Part shown: positions 11,153 to 18,065 of the stretch, in pieces
Layout: each line of letters starts with the position of its first letter
Numbering within the stretch: position 1 is the stretch's first letter
Source: Bacillus alveayuensis
Lineage (GTDB): Bacteria; Bacillota; Bacilli; Bacillales; Aeribacillaceae
Reading direction: 5' to 3'
Assembly (NCBI GenBank): GCA_030812955.1
Contig: JAUSTR010000001.1
Location: 744,001 to 808,000, forward strand
Length of the DNA stretch: 64,000 bases
Notes under the pieces: generated by a model
Database searches by the model: none
What the model was told of the DNA's origin: nothing
What the model saw: only the letters and a program-made list of their open reading frames with translations
Made by a program: the position numbers and the translations under genes

Positions 11153-12037
11153 ATGCCACAAGGCAAAATCATGAAAGCGTTAAGTGGTTTTTATTACGTT
11201 TCAGATGGAGAGAAACTCATACAATGCCGTAGCAGAGGAGTTTTTAGAAAGCATAAAATTACACCATTAGTCGGTGATAATGTTGAATATCAAGCTGAAA
11301 ATGAAAAAGAAGGCTATATTTTAGAAATTTTTGAGCGAAAAAACGAATTGATTCGACCGCCAATTGCAAACATTGATTTAGCCATTTTAGTATTTTCAGC
11401 TGTAGAGCCTGAATTCAGCCCTGCTTTACTTGATCGTTTTTTAGTTTTGATCGAGGCACACGATATTACCCCTATTATTTGTATAAGCAAAATCGATTTA
11501 CTCAATGATGAGGAAGAAAAAAAGCACATAGACCAATATGTTGAAAATTACCGAAAAATTGGCTATGATGTTTTTCTTATTTCATCAAAAAAACCGGAAA
11601 CTGTTCATGCGTTATTCCCGGTGTTAAAAAATAAAATTTCTGTTGTCGCAGGTCAATCTGGAGTGGGGAAGTCATCTTTATTAAACTGCTTAAAACCAGA
11701 TTTAAAATTAAAAACAAGCCATATATCACCGCATCTTGGGAGAGGTAAGCATACGACTCGCCATGTAGAACTAATTGAAATTGCTGGGGGGCTCGTTGCT
11801 GATACTCCTGGTTTTAGTTCCCTTGAATTCATTAATATCGAAGCAACGGAGTTATCACAATATTTTCCTGAAATGAGAGAGCTAAGTCCTAATTGTAAAT
11901 TTAGAGGATGCACTCATATTAAAGAGCCTAAATGTGCCGTGAAAATGGCTCTTGAAGGAGGAAAAATTCCGGATTTCCGTTATGAACATTATTTGCATTT
12001 TTTTGAAGAAATAAAAGATAGAAAGCCGAGGTATTAA
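11153..12037 (+). CDS. rsgA: Ribosome small-subunit-dependent GTPase A (RsgA/CpgA)
   Basis: Circularly permuted GTPase that acts late in 30S subunit maturation. In order, the 294-residue protein has an N-terminal OB-fold, the G4 motif CISKIDLL, the G1 P-loop GQSGVGKSSLLN near residue 166, G3 DTPGF, and a C-terminal zinc-binding region with C-x-C-x-H-x-C spacing (NCKFRGCTHIKEPKCAV). The order G4–G1–G3 is the permutation diagnostic of this family. GAGGAGG precedes the ATG. It sits between prkC and rpe as in B. subtilis; the rpe start is four bases downstream. Confidence 0.96.
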   Translation: MPQGKIMKALSGFYYVSDGEKLIQCRSRGVFRKHKITPLVGDNVEYQAENEKEGYILEIFERKNELIRPPIANIDLAILVFSAVEPEFSPALLDRFLVLIEAHDITPIICISKIDLLNDEEEKKHIDQYVENYRKIGYDVFLISSKKPETVHALFPVLKNKISVVAGQSGVGKSSLLNCLKPDLKLKTSHISPHLGRGKHTTRHVELIEIAGGLVADTPGFSSLEFINIEATELSQYFPEMRELSPNCKFRGCTHIKEPKCAVKMALEGGKIPDFRYEHYLHFFEEIKDRKPRY

Positions 12038-12041
12038 AAAA

Positions 12042-12692
12042 ATGATCAAAATTGCACCTTCCATTTTATCTGCTGATTTCGCCAACTTAGCTGCGGAAAT
12101 AAAAGATGTTGAAGCAGCTGGTGCTGATTATATTCATGTTGATGTTATGGATGGTCATTTCGTTCCAAATATTACAATTGGTCCATTAATTGTTGAGGCT
12201 ATCCGTCCAGTTACAAATCTACCGTTAGATGTCCATTTAATGATTGAAAATCCAGATTTATATATTCGATCATTTAGCAAAGCAGGTGCTGATATGATAT
12301 CCGTTCATGTCGAAGCTTGTACACATCTTCATCGAACTATTCAAATGATTAAATCGGAGGATAAGAAAGCTGGTGTTGTTTTGAATCCACACACTCCAGC
12401 AGCAATGATTGAACATGTCATTGAGGATGTTGATTATGTCCTGCTCATGACTGTCAATCCCGGTTTTGGTGGACAAGCGTTTATTTCTAATGTATTGCCA
12501 AAAATTAACCAAGTGGCAAAGCTCGTTCAAGAAAAAAAGGTGCAAGTAGATATTGAAGTAGATGGGGGGATTAATGCAGAAACTGCTAAAAAATGTATGG
12601 AAGCAGGTGCTAACATACTTGTTGCCGGATCTGCTATTTTTAAAGAAAAAGATCGAAAAAAGGCCATATCAGCTTTAAGAAATCATCCATAA
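12042..12692 (+). CDS. rpe: Ribulose-phosphate 3-epimerase
   Basis: Interconverts ribulose 5-phosphate and xylulose 5-phosphate in the pentose phosphate pathway. The 216-residue TIM-barrel protein shows APSILSADFANL, the metal/substrate motif HVDVMDGHFVPNITIGP, DVHLMI, VNPGFGGQ and DGGINAETA, all conserved in the family. Its length is normal. Its stop is followed within a few bases by a terminator-like hairpin, ending this operon. In B. subtilis thiN follows; here the next 680 bases contain no gene until spoVM. Confidence 0.96.
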   Translation: MIKIAPSILSADFANLAAEIKDVEAAGADYIHVDVMDGHFVPNITIGPLIVEAIRPVTNLPLDVHLMIENPDLYIRSFSKAGADMISVHVEACTHLHRTIQMIKSEDKKAGVVLNPHTPAAMIEHVIEDVDYVLLMTVNPGFGGQAFISNVLPKINQVAKLVQEKKVQVDIEVDGGINAETAKKCMEAGANILVAGSAIFKEKDRKKAISALRNHP

Positions 12693-12694
12693 AA

Positions 12695-12767
12695 CAGAAG
12701 GCTGTCCCATAAGTGTTAAACTCTTAATTTGCTTAAGATTAACCACTGATTGGGCAGCTTCTTTTTT
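12695..12767 (+). terminator. Probable terminator after rpe
   Basis: Imperfect stem pairing AGAAGGCTGTCCCA with TGGGCAGCTTCT (one bulged G and one G-U pair), a second short pairing in the loop (CTTAATTTG / TTAAG), then TTTTT. Its lower stem resembles the terminator after codY (AGAGGTTGTC / GACAGCCTCT). Confidence 0.7.
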
Positions 12768-12797
12768 ACACATTTAATCATCTTGAAGGAAAGTCTA

Positions 12798-12850
12798 TTG
12801 ACAAAGTTATAAAGTTTACAATTATAAACCATAATATAATTATGTAAACT
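12798..12850 (+). promoter_or_regulatory. Orphan promoter-like site with inverted repeat
   Basis: TTGACA at 12798–12803 matches the sigma-A -35 consensus; TTATAA at 12822–12827 (18-base spacer) or TATAAA one base on could serve as -10. An inverted repeat, AGTTTACAATTAT (12813–12825) with ATAATTATGTAAACT (12836–12850), overlaps the spacer and -10, as a repressor operator would. No gene starts within 500 bases downstream, so its target is unclear. Seen directly: the sequences; inferred: function. Confidence 0.4.
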
Positions 12851-12908
12851 AACAAAAGGAAATACGTTAACTCAAGTGTTTCTGTTCATTGGAAGCATGT
12901 AATTATAA

Positions 12909-13104
12909 GGCTTTTTTTGTAAACTTTGTTGCTTTTCGACTGTCTATGAACCAAACAAAGCACGTGTTCGGACAAATTACATTTGTCCGAACATTAGCTC
13001 TTGTTCGGTTCACGTCTCGCTACACGCGTGACATAGCAAGCGTACATCTTGCCTGACAGTCGAAAAGCTATAGTATAGTAAAGCACAACCTTTTTGAAAA
13101 GAGC
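12909..13104 (+). repeat. Interspersed palindromic element, copy 1 (196 bp)
   Basis: Begins GGCTTTTTTTGTAAACTTTG and ends GAAAAGAGC. Inside are a perfect 14-bp pairing GCTTTTCGACTGTC (12931–12944) with GACAGTCGAAAAGC (13055–13068) and a perfect 12-bp pairing GTTCGGACAAAT / ATTTGTCCGAAC around a three-base loop (12966–12992), with further pairing between TGAACC and GGTTCA. The whole element can fold on itself. Related copies lie at 16165–16361, 29414–29471 (partial, reversed) and 49207–49333. No protein is encoded, so any mobility would need proteins supplied elsewhere. Confidence 0.88.
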
Positions 13105-13177
13105 TATTCATAAACATCTTTTGTCAAAGAGAACGGATGACACATGATAGTGGCCGGTAAAAAACGAGCAATGATAG

Positions 13178-13205
13178 TCATATTCATCTTTTTTCTACAT
13201 AATGT
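13178..13205 (+). promoter_or_regulatory. Weak sigma-E-like promoter candidate upstream of spoVM
   Basis: TCATATT (13178–13184) fits the mother-cell sigma-E -35 pattern, and CATAATGT (13198–13205) partly fits the -10 CATACANT with a 13-base spacer, one shorter than usual. It would give a leader of about 160 bases before spoVM, a gene expressed in the mother cell. Only suggestive. Confidence 0.25.
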
Positions 13206-13371
13206 ATAAATAACGAACTTATTCATTCATTGGTACTTTTTTATTTATAAATGGCATATGATGGATGGTAAGAAGCTGTGATAGAGATGGATCCTCGTTC
13301 AACAGTATCTAAATGGAAAAGGTCGAATAATATAGTGACTAAACAGTGATTATTTTTCGAGGAGGGAAACT

Positions 13372-13452
13372 ATGAGATTTTACACCATTAAACTTCCTAA
13401 ATTTTTAGGCGGGATTATACGAGCAATGCTCGGTTCCTTTAAAAAAGAGTGA
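13372..13452 (+). CDS. spoVM: Stage V sporulation peptide SpoVM
   Basis: Amphipathic 26-residue peptide that recognises the convex curvature of the forespore outer membrane and anchors SpoIVA and the coat. The product reads MRFYTIKLPK followed by FLGGIIRAMLGSFKKE, almost identical to the B. subtilis peptide; proline 9 and the glycines needed for localisation are kept. GAGGAGGG lies eight bases before the ATG. It is too short for most gene finders. A bidirectional hairpin terminator follows, shared with the convergent rpmB. Its presence shows that the organism belongs to a sporulating lineage. Confidence 0.96.
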   Translation: MRFYTIKLPKFLGGIIRAMLGSFKKE

Positions 13453-13500
13453 AAAACGAAAAAATTTGCTTCTATTTTAAATGTATGGGATTTTTTAGAA

Positions 13501-13527
13501 AAAAGCACCTTTTCTAGGTGCTTTTTT
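13501..13527. terminator. Bidirectional terminator between spoVM and rpmB
   Basis: Perfect 10-bp stem AAAAGCACCT / AGGTGCTTTT (13501–13510 with 13516–13525), flanked by A-rich sequence on one side and T-rich on the other, so it can serve both converging genes. Confidence 0.88.
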
Positions 13528-13531
13528 GTTA

Positions 13532-13720
13532 TTAAACGCGCTCAACTTTACCTGATTTAAGTGCACGTGCAGAAACATACACACGTTTAGGTTTTCCGTT
13601 CACTAAAATGCGAACTTTTTGAAGGTTCGCTCCCCATTTGCGTTTAGTAGCGTTCATAGCGTGTGAGCGAGCGTTTCCGAAGCTTGCCTTTTTACCCGTA
13701 ATCACGCATTTACGTGCCAT
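13532..13720 (-). CDS. rpmB: 50S ribosomal protein L28
   Basis: Component of the large ribosomal subunit. The 62-residue product begins [11 protein letters not shown] and ends with [16 protein letters not shown], as in Bacillus L28. The frame stays open upstream to 13753, but AAGGAGG on the minus strand just before 13720 and family length fix the start at MARK. It keeps only the first of the cysteines seen in zinc-binding L28 forms, so it is the zinc-independent type. It is the only minus-strand gene of the window, the same orientation as in B. subtilis relative to spoVM and yloU. Confidence 0.97.
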   Translation of the reverse strand: MARKCVITGKKASFGNARSHAMNATKRKWGANLQKVRILVNGKPKRVYVSARALKSGKVERV

Positions 13721-13849
13721 ATGAAAAACCTCCTTATCATCAACGAAAATCATCTAACATTAGAGCTATTAATTCAAGATACTTTAATAATTTAACATAA
13801 GGATTTGACAAATGCAATCATTTTTGCCGACACTTTCAAGAAACTATAC

Positions 13850-13880
13850 TTGACATGAATTTGGTTTCATGCTCTATTAT
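13850..13880 (+). promoter_or_regulatory. Probable promoter of yloU–fakA
   Basis: TTGACA (13850–13855) with TATTAT (13875–13880), spacer 19 bases, about 100 bases before the yloU start. A CATGAA–N6–TTCATG inverted repeat (13854–13871) fills the spacer and could be a regulator site. A second TTGACA lies at 13805–13810. Confidence 0.45.
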
Positions 13881-13979
13881 ATTAGGAGACTTGCGGACAT
13901 TGATATCCTTTCCATCCTTAGTTTATTATAGTAAAATGATTTTAGCCATAAACGTCAATGTCGAAAAGGAGGATATCTT

Positions 13980-14342
13980 ATGTCCATTGAATTAAAAACG
14001 AATTACGGTCAAATTGATATTTCTAACGAAGTGATTGCTCAAGTTGCTGGAGGAGCTGCTGTCGATTGTTATGGGATCGTTGGAATGGCATCAAAAAATC
14101 AAATTAAAGATGGCATTTCAGAAATTTTACGGCGAGAAAATTTTAGCCGCGGCGTGATAGTCCGACAAGAAAACGATGAAATACATATCGATATGTATAT
14201 TATCGTTAGTTATGGCACAAAAATTTCTGAAATTGCTCATAATGTGCAAACGAAAGTTAAATACACGTTAAATCAGATGCTAGGATTATCTGTTGATTCG
14301 ATTAATATTTATGTTCAAGGAGTTCGAGTAACGACACCTTAG
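13980..14342 (+). CDS. yloU: Asp23/Gls24-family envelope stress protein YloU
   Basis: A 120-residue cytoplasmic protein of the Asp23/Gls24 family, near-identical in pattern to B. subtilis YloU (IDISNEVIAQVAGGAAVDCY, GIVGMASKNQIKDG, NVQTKVKYTLNQMLGL). Members are linked to cell-envelope stress, and in several Firmicutes the gene stands beside fakA. The precise role of YloU is not known. AAAGGAGG lies eight bases before the ATG. fakA follows 19 bases downstream, so the two are co-transcribed from the promoter at about 13850. Confidence 0.93.
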   Translation: MSIELKTNYGQIDISNEVIAQVAGGAAVDCYGIVGMASKNQIKDGISEILRRENFSRGVIVRQENDEIHIDMYIIVSYGTKISEIAHNVQTKVKYTLNQMLGLSVDSINIYVQGVRVTTP

Positions 14343-14361
14343 ATAAGAGGAGGAAGAGTTT

Positions 14362-16032
14362 GTGTCAATAACATTATTAGATGGAAAACGTTTTGCACAA
14401 ATGGTCAACCAAGGAGCTATCTACCTTTCGAACAATGCGAAAATGGTTGATGCATTAAACGTTTTTCCAGTTCCAGATGGCGATACAGGAACAAACATGA
14501 ATTTATCGATTACTTCTGGAGCAAAAGAAGTTCAAAAAAATGTTGTCGACGAAATTGGCAAAGTGGCGGAAGCATTTTCTAAAGGTTTATTAATGGGAGC
14601 ACGTGGAAACTCTGGAGTGATTTTATCACAACTATTTAGAGGGTTTGCGAAAGCGGTAGCAGGGAAAACCTCGATTGATTCCAAACAATTTGCTGACGCC
14701 CTGCAGTCTGGAGTTAATACAGCCTATAAGGCCGTTATGAAACCAGTGGAAGGAACGATTTTAACAGTTGCAAAAGATGCAGCAAAAAAAGCTGTTCAAG
14801 TAGCAAAACATGAGGACGATCTTGTAGTGGTTATGGAAGAAGTCGTCAAAGAAGCGAAGGAGTCGTTAAATCGCACCCCGCAATTTTTACCTATTCTTAA
14901 GGAAGTTGGCGTTGTTGATAGCGGTGGACAAGGACTCGTATTCATTTATGAAGGATTTTTGGCAGAGCTAAAAGGAGAAAAGGCGCCGGGTATGGCGAAA
15001 ACGATGCCATCGATGACGGAACTCGTCAATGCAGAGCACCATAAAAGTGCGCAAAGCCATATGAATACGGAAGATATTGAATTCGGCTATTGTACGGAAT
15101 TTATGGTGAAATTTGAAGAAGGTAAAAAACGATTTGATGAAGAACAGTTTCGCAACGATTTAAGCCAATTTGGAGATTCATTACTTGTCATTGCAGATGA
15201 CGAATTAGCGAAGGTCCACATTCATTCAGAGCAGCCAGGAGAAGTACTTTCTTATGGGCAACAATATGGCAGTTTAATCAATATGAAAATTGAGAATATG
15301 CGAGAGCAGCATAGCAGTATTGTAGCTGGGGAATCGACAACCTCTAGCATCAAAGAAGAGAAGAAGCATGAAAAAGAAAAATACGGTATTGTAACAGTTG
15401 CAATGGGGTCAGGAATTTCGGAGTTATTTCAATCACTCGGTGCCCACCGAGTTATTGAAGGTGGACAAACGATGAATCCAAGTACTGAAGATATCGTCCG
15501 TGCGATTCAAGAAGTAAATGCCGAAAATGTGATTATTTTACCGAATAACTCCAATATTATTATGTCAGCTGAACAAGCAGCCTCCGTCGCTAAGGAAAAC
15601 GTCATTGTGATTCCATCGAAAACAGTACCTCAAGGAATGTCAGCATTAATTGCCTTTAATCCAGAAGCAACGCTTGAAGAAAATGGTAAAGCAATGGAAG
15701 AGGCAATGCAACACGTTAAAACTGGGCAAGTAACATTTGCTGTTCGCGATTCAAATATAGATGGAATAGAGCTAAAAACTGGCGATTTCATGGGTATTTA
15801 TGACAAAAAAATTGTGACAAAAGATCAAGATCAGATTGAAGCTGCGAAAAAGCTTTTGCAGAAAATGATTACCAATGAGGATGAAATCTTGACAATTCTT
15901 CAAGGTGAGGATGCTTCTGATCAAGAACTTGAATGCTTATTAGAATTTGTTTCCGAAACATTTGCTGATGTGGAAGTAGAGGTTCATAAAGGAAATCAAC
16001 CGTTATATGCATATATATTTGCTGTAGAGTAA
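14362..16032 (+). CDS. fakA: Fatty acid kinase, ATP-binding subunit FakA (YloV)
   Basis: Phosphorylates fatty acids bound to a FakB (DegV-family) partner; the acyl-phosphate then enters phospholipid synthesis through PlsX/PlsY. The 556-residue protein has an N-terminal DhaL/DAK nucleotide-binding domain (LNVFPVPDGDTGTNMN, residues about 32–47; GARGNSGVILSQLFRGF), a middle domain and a C-terminal DegV-like domain. The start is GTG at 14362, with AGGAGGAAGAG at the right distance. plsX, its functional partner, lies 4.8 kb downstream. No fakB is in the window. A terminator follows at 16109. Confidence 0.93.
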   Translation: MSITLLDGKRFAQMVNQGAIYLSNNAKMVDALNVFPVPDGDTGTNMNLSITSGAKEVQKNVVDEIGKVAEAFSKGLLMGARGNSGVILSQLFRGFAKAVAGKTSIDSKQFADALQSGVNTAYKAVMKPVEGTILTVAKDAAKKAVQVAKHEDDLVVVMEEVVKEAKESLNRTPQFLPILKEVGVVDSGGQGLVFIYEGFLAELKGEKAPGMAKTMPSMTELVNAEHHKSAQSHMNTEDIEFGYCTEFMVKFEEGKKRFDEEQFRNDLSQFGDSLLVIADDELAKVHIHSEQPGEVLSYGQQYGSLINMKIENMREQHSSIVAGESTTSSIKEEKKHEKEKYGIVTVAMGSGISELFQSLGAHRVIEGGQTMNPSTEDIVRAIQEVNAENVIILPNNSNIIMSAEQAASVAKENVIVIPSKTVPQGMSALIAFNPEATLEENGKAMEEAMQHVKTGQVTFAVRDSNIDGIELKTGDFMGIYDKKIVTKDQDQIEAAKKLLQKMITNEDEILTILQGEDASDQELECLLEFVSETFADVEVEVHKGNQPLYAYIFAVE

Positions 16033-16108
16033 AGGGATTTTATGTATCAATCTTATATTGGCTTCTTTTGAGAATTGTATGTAGCTAATGCTCTCGAGTG
16101 TTTTTTAG

Positions 16109-16160
16109 AAACAACGCATATTTTCCTTTGCGGGAATGATATGCGTTGTTTATTTTTTTC
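16109..16160 (+). terminator. Terminator after fakA
   Basis: Perfect 13-bp stem AAACAACGCATAT / ATATGCGTTGTTT (16109–16121 with 16139–16151), 17-base loop, then ATTTTTTTC. Between the fakA stop and this stem (16033–16108) I see nothing else. Confidence 0.85.
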
Positions 16161-16164
16161 TATT

Positions 16165-16361
16165 GGCTGTTTTTGTAAACTTTGTTGCTTTTCAACTGTC
16201 CATCAACCAAACAAAGCACGTGGTCGGACAAATTACATTTGTCCGTCCATCGCCTTTTGTTCGGTTCACGTCATGATTGTAAGTGACATAGAAAGCGTAT
16301 TTCTTGCCTGACAGTTGAAAAGCTAGAGTATAGTAAAGCAACAATGTTTTAGATTAAAGCC
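16165..16361 (+). repeat. Interspersed palindromic element, copy 2 (197 bp)
   Basis: Same organisation and orientation as copy 1: GGCTGTTTTTGTAAACTTTG at the start, AAAGCC at the end. The long stem is GCTTTTCAACTGTC (16187–16200) with GACAGTTGAAAAGC (16310–16323); relative to copy 1 both arms changed (G to A, C to T) so the pairing survives. The inner hairpin GGACAAAT / ATTTGTCC is retained. It lies directly behind the fakA terminator and ahead of sdaAB. Confidence 0.88.
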
Positions 16362-16483
16362 TTTAAAATTTGTAAAAAATAATAAGAACTTCTAAACCTC
16401 TAATAACTGTTACCCATTACATCTTGTTATGTTTTCTGATAAACTAAAATCGGGTAAATGGATGAAGATTGTGGGGGATTTTA

Positions 16484-17146
16484 ATGAAATATAGAAGCGT
16501 GTTTGATATTATTGGACCGATAATGATCGGTCCTTCAAGTTCACATACAGCGGGTGCAGCACGGATCGGTCGTGTTGCGAGAAGCTTATTCGAAAGAGAG
16601 CCTAAATGGGCCTCCATTTCTTTTTATGGTTCTTTTGCTAAAACTTATAAAGGTCACGGAACAGATGTAGCGATTGTAGGTGGTCTTTTAGATTTTGATA
16701 CATTTGATGAAAACATAAAATCATCACTTAAGATTGCCAAAAATAAGGGAATGAACATTACCTTCATTGAGGAAGATGCGGTGGCGGATCATCCGAATAC
16801 TGCTCGAGTCATAATTGGTGATGAAAAAGGCCAGCTCGAGCTTGTCGGTATTTCCATAGGAGGAGGAAAAATTGAAATTATTGAATTAAATGGTTTTCAA
16901 CTAAAGCTATCGGGAAATCACCCTGCCGTATTAATCGCTCATAATGATCGCTACGGAGCCATTGCGGCTGTTGCTAATATTTTTGCGAAATATCAAATCA
17001 ATATCGGACATATGGAAGTTTCCCGAAAAGAAAAAGGAAAGTTAGCCTTAATGACGATCGAAGTGGATCAAAATATACACGATAAAGTGTTAGAAGAGCT
17101 GAAAGCATTGCCAAATATTTTACAAGTTATGAAAATTGTTGAATAG
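16484..17146 (+). CDS. sdaAB: L-serine dehydratase, beta subunit
   Basis: Together with SdaAA forms the oxygen-sensitive iron–sulfur enzyme that deaminates L-serine to pyruvate and ammonia. The 220-residue subunit contains the family signature IGPSSSHTAGAARIGRVAR near the N terminus and a C-terminal ACT-like domain (YGAIAAVANIFAKYQINIGH). An in-frame ATG at 16469 is ignored: GGGGG at 16473–16477 is placed for the ATG at 16484, and homology begins MKYRSVFDIIGP. sdaAA starts 28 bases after the stop. Confidence 0.95.
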   Translation: MKYRSVFDIIGPIMIGPSSSHTAGAARIGRVARSLFEREPKWASISFYGSFAKTYKGHGTDVAIVGGLLDFDTFDENIKSSLKIAKNKGMNITFIEEDAVADHPNTARVIIGDEKGQLELVGISIGGGKIEIIELNGFQLKLSGNHPAVLIAHNDRYGAIAAVANIFAKYQINIGHMEVSRKEKGKLALMTIEVDQNIHDKVLEELKALPNILQVMKIVE

Positions 17147-17174
17147 CTGTATGCACATCAAGGGAGGAGCATGT

Positions 17175-18065
17175 ATGTTTCGAAATGTTGCCGAATTAGT
17201 TGAATTAGCAGAAAGTAAGCAAATGAAAATTTCGGAAGTTATGATCCAGCAGGAAATGGAGCAATCTGGAAAAACAAGAAAAGAAGTTTTTGAATTGATG
17301 GAAAAGAACTTATCCGTGATGGAACTGGCTGTCGAAAAAGGATTGAAAGGGGTCAAATCACATTCAGGATTGACTGGCGGCGATGCTGTTCGCATTCAAA
17401 AATATATACAAAACGGTTCTTTTCTTTCTGGAAGAACGATTTTAGATGCGGTCAGTAAAGCGGTAGCAACAAATGAAGTGAACGCTGCGATGGGGACCAT
17501 TTGCGCAACACCAACAGCTGGATCGGCAGGTGTTGTGCCAGGAACTCTGTTTGCAGTTAAAGAAGTGTTAAACCCAACAAGAGAACAAATGGTTGAATAT
17601 TTATTTACGGCAGGTGCTTTTGGCTTTGTTATCGCAAACAATGCCTCTATTTCTGGTGCAAGTGGTGGATGTCAAGCGGAAGTAGGATCTGCAAGCGGGA
17701 TGTCAGCTGCTGCAATCGTCGAAATGGCAGGCGGCACACCGAGTCAAGCGGCAGAGGCGATGGCCATTACATTAAAAAACATGCTCGGACTCGTATGCGA
17801 CCCTGTTGCTGGATTAGTGGAGGTACCGTGTGTGAAACGGAATGCAATGGGGGCTGCCAACGCAATGGTTGCCGCAGATTTAGCTTTAGCAGGGGTAAAA
17901 AGTCGCATTCCATGTGATGAAGTGATTGAGGCGATGTTTAATATTGGCCAGTCAATGCCTGTAGCTTTACGAGAAACTGCACAAGGAGGTCTTGCGGCTA
18001 CTCCAACAGGTCGAGAGCTTGAAGCGAAGATCTTTGGAATACCGCTCGAAAATGAAAGAAAATAA
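17175..18065 (+). CDS. sdaAA: L-serine dehydratase, alpha subunit
   Basis: Catalytic subunit of the two-part L-serine dehydratase. The 296-residue protein begins MFRNVAELVELAE and has the segments GTICATPTAGSAGVVPG, SGASGGCQAEVGSASGM and LVCDPVAGLVEVPCVKRN; these contain the conserved cysteines that bind the 4Fe-4S cluster. The frame is open from 17136, but GGGAGGAGC nine bases before 17175 and the B. subtilis length set the start. Its last 14 bases overlap recG, suggesting translational coupling of these unrelated functions. Confidence 0.95.
   Translation: MFRNVAELVELAESKQMKISEVMIQQEMEQSGKTRKEVFELMEKNLSVMELAVEKGLKGVKSHSGLTGGDAVRIQKYIQNGSFLSGRTILDAVSKAVATNEVNAAMGTICATPTAGSAGVVPGTLFAVKEVLNPTREQMVEYLFTAGAFGFVIANNASISGASGGCQAEVGSASGMSAAAIVEMAGGTPSQAAEAMAITLKNMLGLVCDPVAGLVEVPCVKRNAMGAANAMVAADLALAGVKSRIPCDEVIEAMFNIGQSMPVALRETAQGGLAATPTGRELEAKIFGIPLENERK

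Larger units (their letters stand above)
12693..13371. other. 679-base non-coding stretch between rpe and spoVM
   Basis: In B. subtilis the thiamine pyrophosphokinase gene thiN lies here. This stretch instead holds the rpe terminator, a strong promoter-like sequence inside an inverted repeat (12798–12850), one copy of the interspersed palindromic element (12909–13104) and a weak sigma-E-like sequence (13178–13205). No open frame with a convincing ribosome-binding site and family resemblance was found. Confidence 0.75.

Noticed and set aside
12909..13104. Repeat element considered as an insertion sequence or riboswitch
   Set aside because: No transposase frame is present, and related copies stand before or behind genes of unrelated function, which argues against a ligand-sensing leader of one pathway.
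13144..13209. Small hydrophobic open frame of 21 codons upstream of spoVM
   Set aside because: No good ribosome-binding site and no relation to a known peptide; chance is likely in A+T-rich sequence.
16075..16311. Open frame of 78 codons on the plus strand between fakA and sdaAB
   Set aside because: It runs through the fakA terminator and most of repeat copy 2, has no ribosome-binding site and resembles no protein.
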